From assembly GCF_900155865.1 (NCBI RefSeq), contig NZ_LT707006.1, positions 1,631,685-1,695,684 on the forward strand: DNA of 64,000 bases, written 5' to 3'. The translations under genes and the position numbers were made by a program. Shown here piece after piece: positions 27,658 through 37,512 of the stretch. Source of the stretch: Bacteroides bouchesdurhonensis (GTDB taxonomy: Bacteria > Bacteroidota > Bacteroidia > Bacteroidales > Bacteroidaceae). Position 1 is the first letter of the stretch; each line of letters begins with the position of its first letter. Below the pieces are notes generated by a model. It did no database searches and was not told where the DNA came from. It saw only the letters and a program-made list of their open reading frames with translations.

Positions 27658-29235
27658 ATGAAAATAGAAAACACATTATTAAAAATCTGCTTTATTCCTA
27701 TTTTATATATAGGTATAATGATATGTAGCTCTTCATGTACAGATGAAAATGAAAAGGATGAGCAAAGCCAACCTTTTAAATCTGTTTTTGTAACCGTAGA
27801 TAACGAAAGAGTACAGGCGGAAGTGGTAGATGGAAAACATCTTTCATTGTCTTTTGAAACTGCGGAAAATTTCTCAGAGGCTAAACTCGATATTGCATTA
27901 AACGATGGTTATGAATTAATTTTCCCTACGGATATAAACAAAGCAGATATGGCTAATTATCCCGTATTGAATTTTAGAGCACCAGATAACCGTATTGTTA
28001 AATACTGGTTTAATATTTTTTCCAAGGCATTTCCTATTGTCGATGAGACGAAAATAGGAGTATTGGGCTTGCCTAATGACATTACCGTTCAGAATTCTAC
28101 TAAAGAAGTTTTGGTCAATTTCAACAAAAGTTTGATGGATATGAGCAAGGTTGAACTACATTTTGAAGAAGGAGCCTTAATGGAGGGAGCTGAGATCGTG
28201 AGTGATCTGCTCTATGACTTTACTCAAGATCTTACTCAAAATCTTATTATTAAATTAGGAGGGATAGATCGTTTATATAAAGTGAGATTGAATGTTGCTA
28301 CGGCAATGGGCGATCCGAAATCTTATGGATTTACCAATGTTACCAATAATTTTATAGATGCTCAGCAATATCCTTTTGTTTCGGTGTATACCGCTTCTTC
28401 AGTGGCAAAAGTTCCTGTGAGAAATGATGCTCCAGAGACGCCTTGGAGTTGGGATGTATCTTGGGATAAAGTTCCTGAATATCTAGCATACATCGGTGAT
28501 TGGAGTGTAAATAGATCAACGGAGACTATTAATAATACTCTTTTTGCCATTGCTACTATGGATATCAAGAAAGCCTATGTTTCGATGAAATCGAATAATC
28601 AGACACAAATAGCCGTAAAAGACGCGGGTGGACTGATTACAATGAGCGGAAAGCCTCTTGGTGAAAATACGATGCTTTATTGGAACGGACAAGTATTAAG
28701 TAGAACAAATACCAGTGATGCCGGATGGAGAGCGGCGGTAGGCTTCGATGAAGAAGGTCGGGTTTCATTCTATAACGCTTCTATTCAGGATGAAAAGATG
28801 ATTCGTATGCCTAACTATGACTCTTACCCAGACAACTATCTGACCACAGCATCTGATTGGGATGTAATATCTGCTGCTTGTGGACATCCTTGGTTAGTGA
28901 GAAATGGGCATTGCATGACACGTTTGGAAATGTACGTCAATGATGCCACCAATTGGGAGGTTGCTCTTGGAGAGGCGTGGAACGGAACTCGTGCCCGCTC
29001 TTTTATGGGTATTACTTATGATAATAAGGTCGGTTGCGCAGTCGTTGCAGACGGAATGAGTACTTGTCAGGCTGCTTGGGTGCTTGAGAAATTGGGATGG
29101 AAAGAAGTCTTCTATGTAGGTGGAAACTACTATATGGCTAATGATTTTGTGCCTACATTGTGTGTCAATGGAAAACTAGTGGTAGGTGATATGAATCAGC
29201 AGGCACAATATTGCGTCGCTATTGATGCAAAATAA
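27658..29235 (+). CDS. PUL lipoprotein with phosphodiester-glycosidase-like C-terminal domain
   Basis: 525 aa from the ATG at 27658, giving a lipoprotein signal ending in CSSSC. Residues ~35-220 form two beta-rich repeats of the kind seen in Bacteroides surface glycan-binding proteins (FKSVFVTVDNERVQAEVVDG, then IGVLGLPNDITVQNSTKEVLV). The C-terminal ~280 residues resemble the NAGPA fold (GlcNAc-1-phosphodiester alpha-N-acetylglucosaminidase): GKPLGENTMLYWNGQVLSR, RAAVGFDEEGRV, HPWLVRNGH, RSFMGITYDNKVGCAVVADG and VLEKLGWKEVFYVGGN. The family's DGG(G)S motif appears degenerate (VGGN), so it may bind rather than cleave. First gene of the PUL, 19 bases before susC1. Assignment by motif reading only. 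Confidence 0.6.
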   Translation: MKIENTLLKICFIPILYIGIMICSSSCTDENEKDEQSQPFKSVFVTVDNERVQAEVVDGKHLSLSFETAENFSEAKLDIALNDGYELIFPTDINKADMANYPVLNFRAPDNRIVKYWFNIFSKAFPIVDETKIGVLGLPNDITVQNSTKEVLVNFNKSLMDMSKVELHFEEGALMEGAEIVSDLLYDFTQDLTQNLIIKLGGIDRLYKVRLNVATAMGDPKSYGFTNVTNNFIDAQQYPFVSVYTASSVAKVPVRNDAPETPWSWDVSWDKVPEYLAYIGDWSVNRSTETINNTLFAIATMDIKKAYVSMKSNNQTQIAVKDAGGLITMSGKPLGENTMLYWNGQVLSRTNTSDAGWRAAVGFDEEGRVSFYNASIQDEKMIRMPNYDSYPDNYLTTASDWDVISAACGHPWLVRNGHCMTRLEMYVNDATNWEVALGEAWNGTRARSFMGITYDNKVGCAVVADGMSTCQAAWVLEKLGWKEVFYVGGNYYMANDFVPTLCVNGKLVVGDMNQQAQYCVAIDAK

Positions 29236-29254
29236 TAACTTTAAATGAGATATT

Positions 29255-32200
29255 ATGAAAAAATATATATACTTGATTATTGCGTCTCTGTTATTACCTT
29301 CAACTTTAATGGCTGTTTCCGAAAGAGGATTTGATAAGGAATCCACAGAAATAAGCTCTGAAATAGTGTTGAAGGTGGATAAAGCTATCGTATATAAAGG
29401 AAAAATATTAGATGATAAGACTTCCGAACCATTAATAGGGGCAAGTATCCTTGTAAAGGGAACGACTATTGGGACCGTTACTGATGTAAACGGTGAATTT
29501 CTGTTAAGTCTATCTGATGAAATCAATCCTGTTGTTTTTGAGATATCTTTTATCGGATATGTAAAGAAAGAAATAACTCCTCGCAAGAACGGGGATATTG
29601 TGATTCGTTTGGTGGAAAATACGGAGAATCTTGAAGAAGTGCAAGTGGTGGCGTATGGCAAGCAAAGTAAGATGTCTGTTACCGGAGCTATATCTTCTAT
29701 TAATACCAAAGACCTATTAAAATCGCCCAGTGGAAGTGTGGCTAACGCTTTAGCGGGTGCTATCACAGGTGTCTCCAGCGTGCAAACATCCGGGCAACCC
29801 GGTGCGGAAGATCCGAATATATATGTTCGTGGAACCGGATCATTAACAGCCAGTGCCTCAAAACCACTGATATTGGTGGATGGAGTAGAACGTTCTTTTT
29901 TCCAGATGGACCCTAATGAAATAGAAAGTATCACCGTTTTAAAAGATGCGGCTTCTACGGCTGTATTTGGTGTACGTGGCGCAAATGGAGTCATTCTTGT
30001 AACTACCAGGCGTGGTGTGGCAGGCAAACCAAAGATTTCGTTAAGCTCTTCTTTCGGTTTGACACAGGCTTTAAGAAATTTGAAAGGGGTAGACAGTTAT
30101 AGTTATGCAAACTTGTATACTGAAGCGCAACGTAATGACAATCCTAATATTTCAGATGATCAATTAAAGTTTTCCCCGTATGTGACGGAAATGTTCCGTA
30201 CCAAAGCAGATCCTATTATGTTTCCTAATGTAGATTGGGGTAAATACATTTTTAAGGATCTTGCTTGGCAGACTCAACATAATGTTACATTATCCGGTGG
30301 TGCCGATCGTTTCAGATACTTTGTTTCATTGGGATATTTGGGAGAAGATGGTATGATGAAGCGAACCTATGAAGTTTATGACCCTAACTACTCATACAAA
30401 CGTTTCAATTATCGTTCGAACATAGATATTGATTTGACAAAGTCTACTTTACTAAGGATGAACATCGGAGGACGCGTTGGGATCAAAAGAGAACCGCAAA
30501 CATATGATATCTGGCGAAATATAATGTGGTGTACTCCATTTGCTAGTCCCGGTTTTGTGGATGGAAAGTTCATTCTGAATCAGAATAATAAATATATCCC
30601 TTTAGAACAGTTGACTAGTGGATTAGATTGTTATTACAATTGGGGATATCAAACAACTAACGATAATGTGCTCAATATGGACCTTTCCTTGAATCAACAG
30701 TTAGATATGTTAACGAAAGGGCTGAGTTTCTCGGTGAAGGGAGCTTATAATACGAATTATTCGATGACAGTGAAGCGTGGTCCAACGGTAACCGACAGTG
30801 CATATACTCCTATTTATTTAGGAACTAAAACGCAACCGGGAATGGATATCTCAGATCCTCGTTTTGATAATACCATTGTATATCAGACAGATGGAGTGAT
30901 GGGACTTAGAGAACCATTAAGCTATGGAGATTATACAGGAAGAGGTCGTAACTGGTATGCTGAAGCCAGTTTGAATTATAATCGATCTTTTGGGAATCAT
31001 GAAGTGACTGCTTTATTTCTATACAATCAATCCAAAACATATTATCCGGATGAATATACCGAAATACCGACCGCTTATGTAGGCTATGTAGGTCGCATTA
31101 CCTACAATTGGAAGAAACGTTATATGCTTGATCTCAATGCCGGATATAATGGTTCAGAGAACTTTGCACCCGGCAAACGATTTGGATTTTTCCCGGCTGC
31201 TTCTGTCGGATGGATACTTTCCGAAGAGAAATTCATGAAGAAATTTGAATTTTTGGATTTTCTTAAACTACGTGCTTCTTACGGTATTGTAGGTAATGAT
31301 AAGTATAGTGGACATCGTTTCCTTTACTTAAATGGTTCTTGGAATGGAAATCATCAGGTATGGGGTGGTAATGGAAGTTACCAGTTCGGTCAAGGAGGCA
31401 GTTATAGCTTGTTATCCGACGCAAAAGAAAATACGATAGGTAATGCTGAGGTAACTTGGGAGAAAGTAGGAAAGCAAAATTATGGAATAGACGTGAAGAT
31501 GTTTGATGCCCAGTTGAGTTTTACTGCCGATATCTTTTTTGAGAAGCGAAAAGATATTTTGTCTACCCGTAATACACTTCCATCAATAGCAGATATTCAG
31601 TTACCTCTTATTAACTTGGGGAAAGTGAATAATCATGGATATGAATTATCCCTCGGTTGGGATTCCAGAGTAGGAAAGGTTGATTATTGGTTACGAGGAA
31701 ATGTATCTTATTCAAAGAATAAAATTATGTTTATGGATGAGGTTGTTCCAAATGAACCATATATGGCTCAAACTGGTCGCAGTACAGGATTGAACTTTGG
31801 TTATTTGTTCGACCGCTTCCTTCAAAAGAGTGATTTCGATGAACAGGGAAACTTGAAGGTAGATTCGAAAGGCAAGCAGATATTGCCTGAAATGTCCTTA
31901 GGAAATCCTCGTCCGGGGGATGCTTTATTTAGGGACCTGAACCAGGATGGTAAAATAGATGGTAATGATAAAACTTATTTTGGTTATAGTGACCGTCCCG
32001 ATTATACATTTGGTTTGTTGGGAGGATTAAGATGGAAGAATTTCGAGTTTTCCATGCAATGGACCGCTGCCTTGAATGCATCAAGACTTTTGTATCAGGA
32101 ATATAGGGATGCATTTGGTAGCACCAATAGCCGTATGCTTCTTAAGTTTTTGGCAGATGGGAGATGGCGTGAGGGGAATGAAGACAATGCGCGATTTCCC

Positions 32201-32494
32201 AGACTGACTTTCCAGAGTAAATCTCATTATATGGATGATTCAGATCTTTGGTTGATGAATGGTTCCTATTTACGTTTAAAAACGGCAGAGATCTCCTATA
32301 CTTTTACAAATCGTAATCTATTAAAGAAAATAGGAGTTGAATCGGTGAAATTATACTGCAACGGATATAATCTATTGACTCTATTCTCTGATTTGAATGA
32401 TATTGATATTGATCCGGAAGGCATGACTAGCGGAGAAAACAGTGCTTATCCTAATATACGTATTTATAACTTTGGAGTTAATATTTCATTTTAA
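29255..32494 (+). CDS. SusC/RagA-family TonB-dependent transporter 1
   Basis: 1,079 aa outer-membrane importer for oligosaccharides. Signal peptide (YLIIASLLLPSTLMA), then a CarboxypepD_reg-like domain (VYKGKILDDKTSEPLIGASILVKGTTIGTVTDVNGEF), a TonB plug (YVRGTGSLTASASKPLILVDGVE, IESITVLKDAASTAVFGVRGANGVILVTT) and a 22-stranded barrel ending YNFGVNISF. Pairs with the SusD 11 bases downstream. Energised by TonB-ExbBD encoded elsewhere. No truncation. Confidence 0.96.
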   Translation: MKKYIYLIIASLLLPSTLMAVSERGFDKESTEISSEIVLKVDKAIVYKGKILDDKTSEPLIGASILVKGTTIGTVTDVNGEFLLSLSDEINPVVFEISFIGYVKKEITPRKNGDIVIRLVENTENLEEVQVVAYGKQSKMSVTGAISSINTKDLLKSPSGSVANALAGAITGVSSVQTSGQPGAEDPNIYVRGTGSLTASASKPLILVDGVERSFFQMDPNEIESITVLKDAASTAVFGVRGANGVILVTTRRGVAGKPKISLSSSFGLTQALRNLKGVDSYSYANLYTEAQRNDNPNISDDQLKFSPYVTEMFRTKADPIMFPNVDWGKYIFKDLAWQTQHNVTLSGGADRFRYFVSLGYLGEDGMMKRTYEVYDPNYSYKRFNYRSNIDIDLTKSTLLRMNIGGRVGIKREPQTYDIWRNIMWCTPFASPGFVDGKFILNQNNKYIPLEQLTSGLDCYYNWGYQTTNDNVLNMDLSLNQQLDMLTKGLSFSVKGAYNTNYSMTVKRGPTVTDSAYTPIYLGTKTQPGMDISDPRFDNTIVYQTDGVMGLREPLSYGDYTGRGRNWYAEASLNYNRSFGNHEVTALFLYNQSKTYYPDEYTEIPTAYVGYVGRITYNWKKRYMLDLNAGYNGSENFAPGKRFGFFPAASVGWILSEEKFMKKFEFLDFLKLRASYGIVGNDKYSGHRFLYLNGSWNGNHQVWGGNGSYQFGQGGSYSLLSDAKENTIGNAEVTWEKVGKQNYGIDVKMFDAQLSFTADIFFEKRKDILSTRNTLPSIADIQLPLINLGKVNNHGYELSLGWDSRVGKVDYWLRGNVSYSKNKIMFMDEVVPNEPYMAQTGRSTGLNFGYLFDRFLQKSDFDEQGNLKVDSKGKQILPEMSLGNPRPGDALFRDLNQDGKIDGNDKTYFGYSDRPDYTFGLLGGLRWKNFEFSMQWTAALNASRLLYQEYRDAFGSTNSRMLLKFLADGRWREGNEDNARFPRLTFQSKSHYMDDSDLWLMNGSYLRLKTAEISYTFTNRNLLKKIGVESVKLYCNGYNLLTLFSDLNDIDIDPEGMTSGENSAYPNIRIYNFGVNISF

Positions 32495-32505
32495 ATAAGG
32501 ATGAT

Positions 32506-34473
32506 ATGAAGAATTCTATAATTACATATTTGCTACTAGGTAGTTTATGCCTCGGCACATGGAGTTGTGGTGATATTGCTTTCGGAGACGGCTTTCTGGA
32601 GAAAGCTCCCGGCGGAGATATAACTATAGACACTATATTCTCATCGAAAATGTATGCAGACAGGGCACTGACTTCAGCTTATGCGACATTGCGAACCGGA
32701 TTGACAGTTCATGAGAATAACGGACAATATTTCGAGTATCAAAGTCCCGGAAATAAATTGGGATGGGATAATCTGGATGCACTGACCGATATTATCAGTA
32801 CACGTTGTAACTGGGGTGGTGTATATGGTACTTACTATGGCGGTCAGTACAATGCCGAAACTGAAAATGGTTCTTTTGCCACTAAGTTCGGTTTCAATCC
32901 TATACAAGACGCTTCGTGGACCGGGATACGTAAAGGTTTTCTGTATATCAACAATGTGGATCGTGTTCCTGATATGACAGATGATGAGAAAAAGATTCGT
33001 AAAGGTGAAGCTCGGATGGTCATAGCTTGTCAGTACCATGAGCTGATGCGGCATTTCGGAGGTATCCCTTTATTGTATACTGACATTCAGGCAGGCAATG
33101 ATATGGGAACAGATTATTCAAGACAGACTTTTGAAAAGACGGTGGATTTTATCGTTTCCTTATGCGATCAGGCTGCTTCCGAACTTCCGTGGACTGTTGC
33201 TCCGGTAGATGACGGACGTTTCACGAAAGCATCCGCTATGGCATTGAAGATAAGGGTATTGTTAATGGCTGCCAGTCCTCTGTTTAATGCCAATAAACCT
33301 TATTTGGAAATGGGAAAACCTACTGTAGCTAATGTAGATAAAATTCCAGTCGAAAATATTGATAAAATGATTTGGTATGGTAACTATGACCAGAATCGCT
33401 GGCAGAAGGTCGTTACAGCATGCGAGGATTTTTTTCAAGAGAATGAGAAGAATGGTAATTTTTATCATTTGGTAGAACCGGTTAGTCAGGACGTGGAAGG
33501 CTATCGTGATGCTTTCTCAAGATGTTATGCTGAACGTTATAATGGTGAAATCCTGATCGCAACTTGTCGTACCATGAGAACATTCGGAGAACTTTATCAT
33601 AGAATGTATTTTGGTCCCTCAGCCGATACCAATGGCAATGCGGGACGTGGTTATGGTGGTGGATGTGTTACACTGAATTATGTGGATATGTTCCCATACT
33701 CTAATGGTGAGAAGGCTTCGTATACCCAATGGATACAGGAACACGGATCGATAGGTACATTAGATAATAATCCATTTGTGAATCGTGATCCCCGGTTATA
33801 TGAATCTGTTATGATTGTCGGAGATAGGTTTCAGGGTCGCGTGGCCGAAATGTGGGTTGGAGGACGTGAAAGAGTCGCTCAGGATAATCCGCGGGCTATT
33901 ACAGGATTTTGCGTCAGAAAGTTTCTGTGGGATTATAACGAAGCTACTTTCCATAACAAACCTGCCAACTATGCTTACATGAGACTTGCCGAAGTATATT
34001 TGGCGTATGCTGAGGCGTTGAATGAAACGGGAAACAAGGGTGAGGCTTATAAATACCTCAACAAAGTGAGAAACCGGGTAGGACTTCCGGATATGAGTGA
34101 TGATTTATTACATCGTTTACAGAGTGGAAAGACAATCCCTTCTTATTCCGAATGTTCGTTGATAGGAGATGCAGAGTTACGTGAAGAAATTTTGGATGAG
34201 CGTGCTCGTGAATTTTCGTTCGAAGAAGTGCGATGGTTTGATATAGCACGTTGGAAGAGAGGCGATATCTTCCAAAAAGATTTATATGGAATCACTATTA
34301 TGCCCGAAGGAGGTTCTATAGACGCAGGAAATCTGAAACTTTCATTCTCAGATCCTACTATGGAGGATATGCGTTATTGGAAACATAAATTCAGTCCGAA
34401 GTGGTTCTTGAGTGCATTCCCCACGAGTGAGATCAATAAAGGATATGGACTTATTCAAAATCCGGGTTGGTAG
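32506..34473 (+). CDS. SusD/RagB-family glycan-binding lipoprotein 1
   Basis: 655 aa. Lipoprotein signal with LGTWSC. The TPR-rich SusD fold is recognised by KGEARMVIACQYHELMRHFGGIPLLY, KASAMALKIRVLLMAASPLFN, YAYMRLAEVYLAYAEALNETG, AYKYLNKVRNRVGLPD and LDERAREFSFEEVRWFDIARWKRG. It forms the lid over SusC1 at the cell surface and binds the glycan. Longer than a typical ~550 aa SusD because of loop insertions. Confidence 0.95.
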   Translation: MKNSIITYLLLGSLCLGTWSCGDIAFGDGFLEKAPGGDITIDTIFSSKMYADRALTSAYATLRTGLTVHENNGQYFEYQSPGNKLGWDNLDALTDIISTRCNWGGVYGTYYGGQYNAETENGSFATKFGFNPIQDASWTGIRKGFLYINNVDRVPDMTDDEKKIRKGEARMVIACQYHELMRHFGGIPLLYTDIQAGNDMGTDYSRQTFEKTVDFIVSLCDQAASELPWTVAPVDDGRFTKASAMALKIRVLLMAASPLFNANKPYLEMGKPTVANVDKIPVENIDKMIWYGNYDQNRWQKVVTACEDFFQENEKNGNFYHLVEPVSQDVEGYRDAFSRCYAERYNGEILIATCRTMRTFGELYHRMYFGPSADTNGNAGRGYGGGCVTLNYVDMFPYSNGEKASYTQWIQEHGSIGTLDNNPFVNRDPRLYESVMIVGDRFQGRVAEMWVGGRERVAQDNPRAITGFCVRKFLWDYNEATFHNKPANYAYMRLAEVYLAYAEALNETGNKGEAYKYLNKVRNRVGLPDMSDDLLHRLQSGKTIPSYSECSLIGDAELREEILDERAREFSFEEVRWFDIARWKRGDIFQKDLYGITIMPEGGSIDAGNLKLSFSDPTMEDMRYWKHKFSPKWFLSAFPTSEINKGYGLIQNPGW

Positions 34474-34502
34474 ATATTTGTCAAATCAAAACAGAGATTA
34501 CA

Positions 34503-37496
34503 ATGAAAAGATTCAATATATTAATTATGTTCATATGCTTCTCGTGCTTTTTAAAAGCGCAGCTATTGCCTGTGAACGTGTATGTGGTGGATGAACAGAA
34601 CAATCCCGTATCAGGGGTAGTGATGAAGATTTCCGGTAACGAGAATGAAATTTTCACTACGGACGAAAAAGGTATCATTCATTTCCAGGCAGAGCCGGGG
34701 ACAGAAGTTACTTTCTCGCAGTTTAATAAAATGCTTCGTAAGCTAACAGTTAAAGATAAAGACGTACATGTTCGTCTCGACCGGAATGCTCGTTTGCTGG
34801 AGGTGGGATATGATGAAAAGATAACCAAAGAGAATACAGCTTTAGCAGTTAGTGGAGTCACTGCCGAGGAAATGCAAATATCCGGGCAGTCCAACGCAAT
34901 GAATACCCTGTATGGATTGATTCCGGGTTTAACTGTCCTGCAAAGAGAAAATCAACCTTGGAATGTCACGCCATCTGTCTATATTCGTGGTAGAGGCTCG
35001 TTTGGAGGCAATAGTGTCATTGTATTGGTAGATGGAGTCGAACGTGATATTTCAAACATACATCGCGATGAAATAGAGAGTGTGACTGTGCTGAAAGATG
35101 CTGCCTCATTGGCGTTGTATGGAAATAGGGGAGCTGATGGAGTAATCTGTTTTACAACAAAACGCGGAGGAGACTATAAACTACGGACACAAGTTGATTA
35201 TAACTTTAGCGTACAGACTCCGTTCCGAATTCCCGAAATGGCAGATGCCCCTACTTATGCGAATGCTCTGAATGAAGCATTGGAAAATGACGGACTGGCT
35301 CCCAGATATACTCAGCATGACATTCGCACAATGATGAATGGAGATGGAGGAGGATTGCTTCCGAATGTAAACTGGAAAAAAGAACTGTTGAGAAAAGCCG
35401 CTTTCAATCATGATTTGAATTTGTCCTTCGACGGTAATAGCCAACGGATGCGTTACTATGTTTTTGCAAACTATACAAGTAACCGCGGACTTATGAATAA
35501 TACAAATCTGAACGACGGATATTCTACTCAGGTGGAGATGTATGCTCTTAAACTGCGGACGAATCTGGAAACTTACATAACTCCTACTACGGTTGCCCGG
35601 ATGAATTTAATGGGACGTTTGCAACAGTATCAGCAACCGATTTCGGGTACTGATCTGGGATATATGTATAATACTCCGTCAGCTGCTTTTCCTATAAAGA
35701 GTCCTCAAGGAGTATGGGCACAGAACTGGCAGTATAGAAATCCTTTGGCAGAGAAAACGGCAAGAGGATATGGTGTCTTGTTACAGCGTACTTTATTCGC
35801 AGATCTGACCATTGACCAGGATTTATCTGTTATAGCAAAGGGTCTGTCGGCACAACTTCGTATAGCTTATGATAATGGAGCTGAAATAAATGACTCGAAA
35901 TCGAAAGATTACGCCTATTACAATACGACTCAGATTTTTAATGAGTCGGGCAATGTTTCGGACATTCTTTATTCAAGATATGGTAATGATACGGAACTTA
36001 GTTTTAATAATGGGTCGTTATCATGGCAGGTGATGCGGACTACGATTTGGGGAAAGGTTGATTACGTGAAAAGTTTTAACCAACATTATCTGAAAGCAGC
36101 GGGTATATACAGTCAGGGAAAGGCAAAATACAGAGGAGCCAATAATACTTTTATGTATCGGGATTATATATTGAATATGGAATATAATTATGACAACCGT
36201 TACATCGTGAATGGAGTTCTTTCTTATTCAGGTAGTGCTAAACTGTCTGCGGGTGATAAGTACAGACTCTATCCGGCTGTTTCTGCTGCATGGATACTTT
36301 CGAATGAGAAGTTTATGAGTAATTTGAAAGCCATTGATTATCTCAAACTACGTGCTTCGTATGGTATAGTCGGTATGGATGCCCGTCTCTCCTACGATAT
36401 GGACAAACAGTTTAATGGTAGCGGACAACAATATATTTTTGTAGGAACTGTTATAGAGTCGGGTATGGCTCAGGGTGGACTACCTTCTGTAAATGTGGAG
36501 CCGGAGAAAGAATACAAAGCGAATGTCGGACTGGAATTCGGACTTTGGAAAGGTCTTTCTGTCGAGTTGGATGGCTTTTATAATCGCCGAAAAAATATTC
36601 GCGTTTCTTCGGGTGGCTCAGTATCTACAGTACTTGGAGTGGGAGTGCCCGATGTATTTACCGGTGAGGTAAAGAATTATGGTGCTGAATTCTCACTGGG
36701 ATGGAAACAGCAAATACGTGATATGAGTTATTCCATTCGGGGTAATGTTGCTTATGCGAAAAATGAAATCATCAATATGGAGGAAGAATATCATCCGTAT
36801 GCTTATATGAATCAGACCGGACAATCCATTGGGCGTTTTTACGGACTGGTTGCCGATGGGCTTTACCAGAAGAGTGACTTTGATGCCAACGGGAACTTGA
36901 AATCCGGAATCCCGACCTCTTCTTATATTGCCAATTTAAAGCCGGGTGATGTAAAGTATAAAGATTTGAACCGTGACGGGAAAATAGATGACTACGACAA
37001 TTGTTATCAGTTAAGAAACCAGCTACCTGAGATTTATTATGGATTTACATTGGGAGCAAATTATAAGAATATTGGGTTCAATGCTTACTTCCAGGGGGTG
37101 GCTCGTTCTACTGTAACTACCAATCTGAGTAGTATTTATCATCCGTTGTATGGAAATGATAAAAATATTTCCAATCATTACTTGACAAATTATTGGTCGG
37201 AATATACTCCCGAAGGTCGTTATCCTCGTTTGACAACCTTGTCTAACAACAATAACTATCGTGGCAGTTCTTTATGGACCGAAAAAGGAGATTACCTGAA
37301 ATTGCGGACACTGGAAGTTTATTATAAGATGCCAACCCGGTTTATCAAAGGTATGAAAATGAGTGAATGCAGATTCTTCTTTAAAGGTCTGAACCTGTTT
37401 TCCATTGACCATGTCGGCGTAATGGACCCGGAATATATCAGTATGGGTTATCCTTCGATGCGTAGTTATCTGCTTGGTGTGAATGTGCAGTTTTAA
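34503..37496 (+). CDS. SusC/RagA-family TonB-dependent transporter 2
   Basis: 997 aa from the ATG at 34503 (MKRFNILIMFICFSCFLKAQ), which gives a signal peptide; an upstream extension overlapping susD1 is unlikely to be used. A short, divergent carboxypeptidase-regulatory domain (VYVVDEQNNPVSGVVMKISGN) precedes the plug (YIRGRGSFGGNSVIVLVDGVE, IESVTVLKDAASLALYGNRGADGVICFTT) and barrel (ends YLLGVNVQF). Second transporter in the same PUL, paired with SusD2 17 bases downstream. Two pairs suggest two related ligands or sizes. Confidence 0.95.
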   Translation: MKRFNILIMFICFSCFLKAQLLPVNVYVVDEQNNPVSGVVMKISGNENEIFTTDEKGIIHFQAEPGTEVTFSQFNKMLRKLTVKDKDVHVRLDRNARLLEVGYDEKITKENTALAVSGVTAEEMQISGQSNAMNTLYGLIPGLTVLQRENQPWNVTPSVYIRGRGSFGGNSVIVLVDGVERDISNIHRDEIESVTVLKDAASLALYGNRGADGVICFTTKRGGDYKLRTQVDYNFSVQTPFRIPEMADAPTYANALNEALENDGLAPRYTQHDIRTMMNGDGGGLLPNVNWKKELLRKAAFNHDLNLSFDGNSQRMRYYVFANYTSNRGLMNNTNLNDGYSTQVEMYALKLRTNLETYITPTTVARMNLMGRLQQYQQPISGTDLGYMYNTPSAAFPIKSPQGVWAQNWQYRNPLAEKTARGYGVLLQRTLFADLTIDQDLSVIAKGLSAQLRIAYDNGAEINDSKSKDYAYYNTTQIFNESGNVSDILYSRYGNDTELSFNNGSLSWQVMRTTIWGKVDYVKSFNQHYLKAAGIYSQGKAKYRGANNTFMYRDYILNMEYNYDNRYIVNGVLSYSGSAKLSAGDKYRLYPAVSAAWILSNEKFMSNLKAIDYLKLRASYGIVGMDARLSYDMDKQFNGSGQQYIFVGTVIESGMAQGGLPSVNVEPEKEYKANVGLEFGLWKGLSVELDGFYNRRKNIRVSSGGSVSTVLGVGVPDVFTGEVKNYGAEFSLGWKQQIRDMSYSIRGNVAYAKNEIINMEEEYHPYAYMNQTGQSIGRFYGLVADGLYQKSDFDANGNLKSGIPTSSYIANLKPGDVKYKDLNRDGKIDDYDNCYQLRNQLPEIYYGFTLGANYKNIGFNAYFQGVARSTVTTNLSSIYHPLYGNDKNISNHYLTNYWSEYTPEGRYPRLTTLSNNNNYRGSSLWTEKGDYLKLRTLEVYYKMPTRFIKGMKMSECRFFFKGLNLFSIDHVGVMDPEYISMGYPSMRSYLLGVNVQF

Positions 37497-37512
37497 ATAA
37501 AATAAGTTACTT

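Noticed and set aside
29176..30027. 283-codon minus-strand frame opposite susC1
   Set aside because: Entirely antisense to the conserved plug and signal region of SusC1, with no domain pattern of its own.
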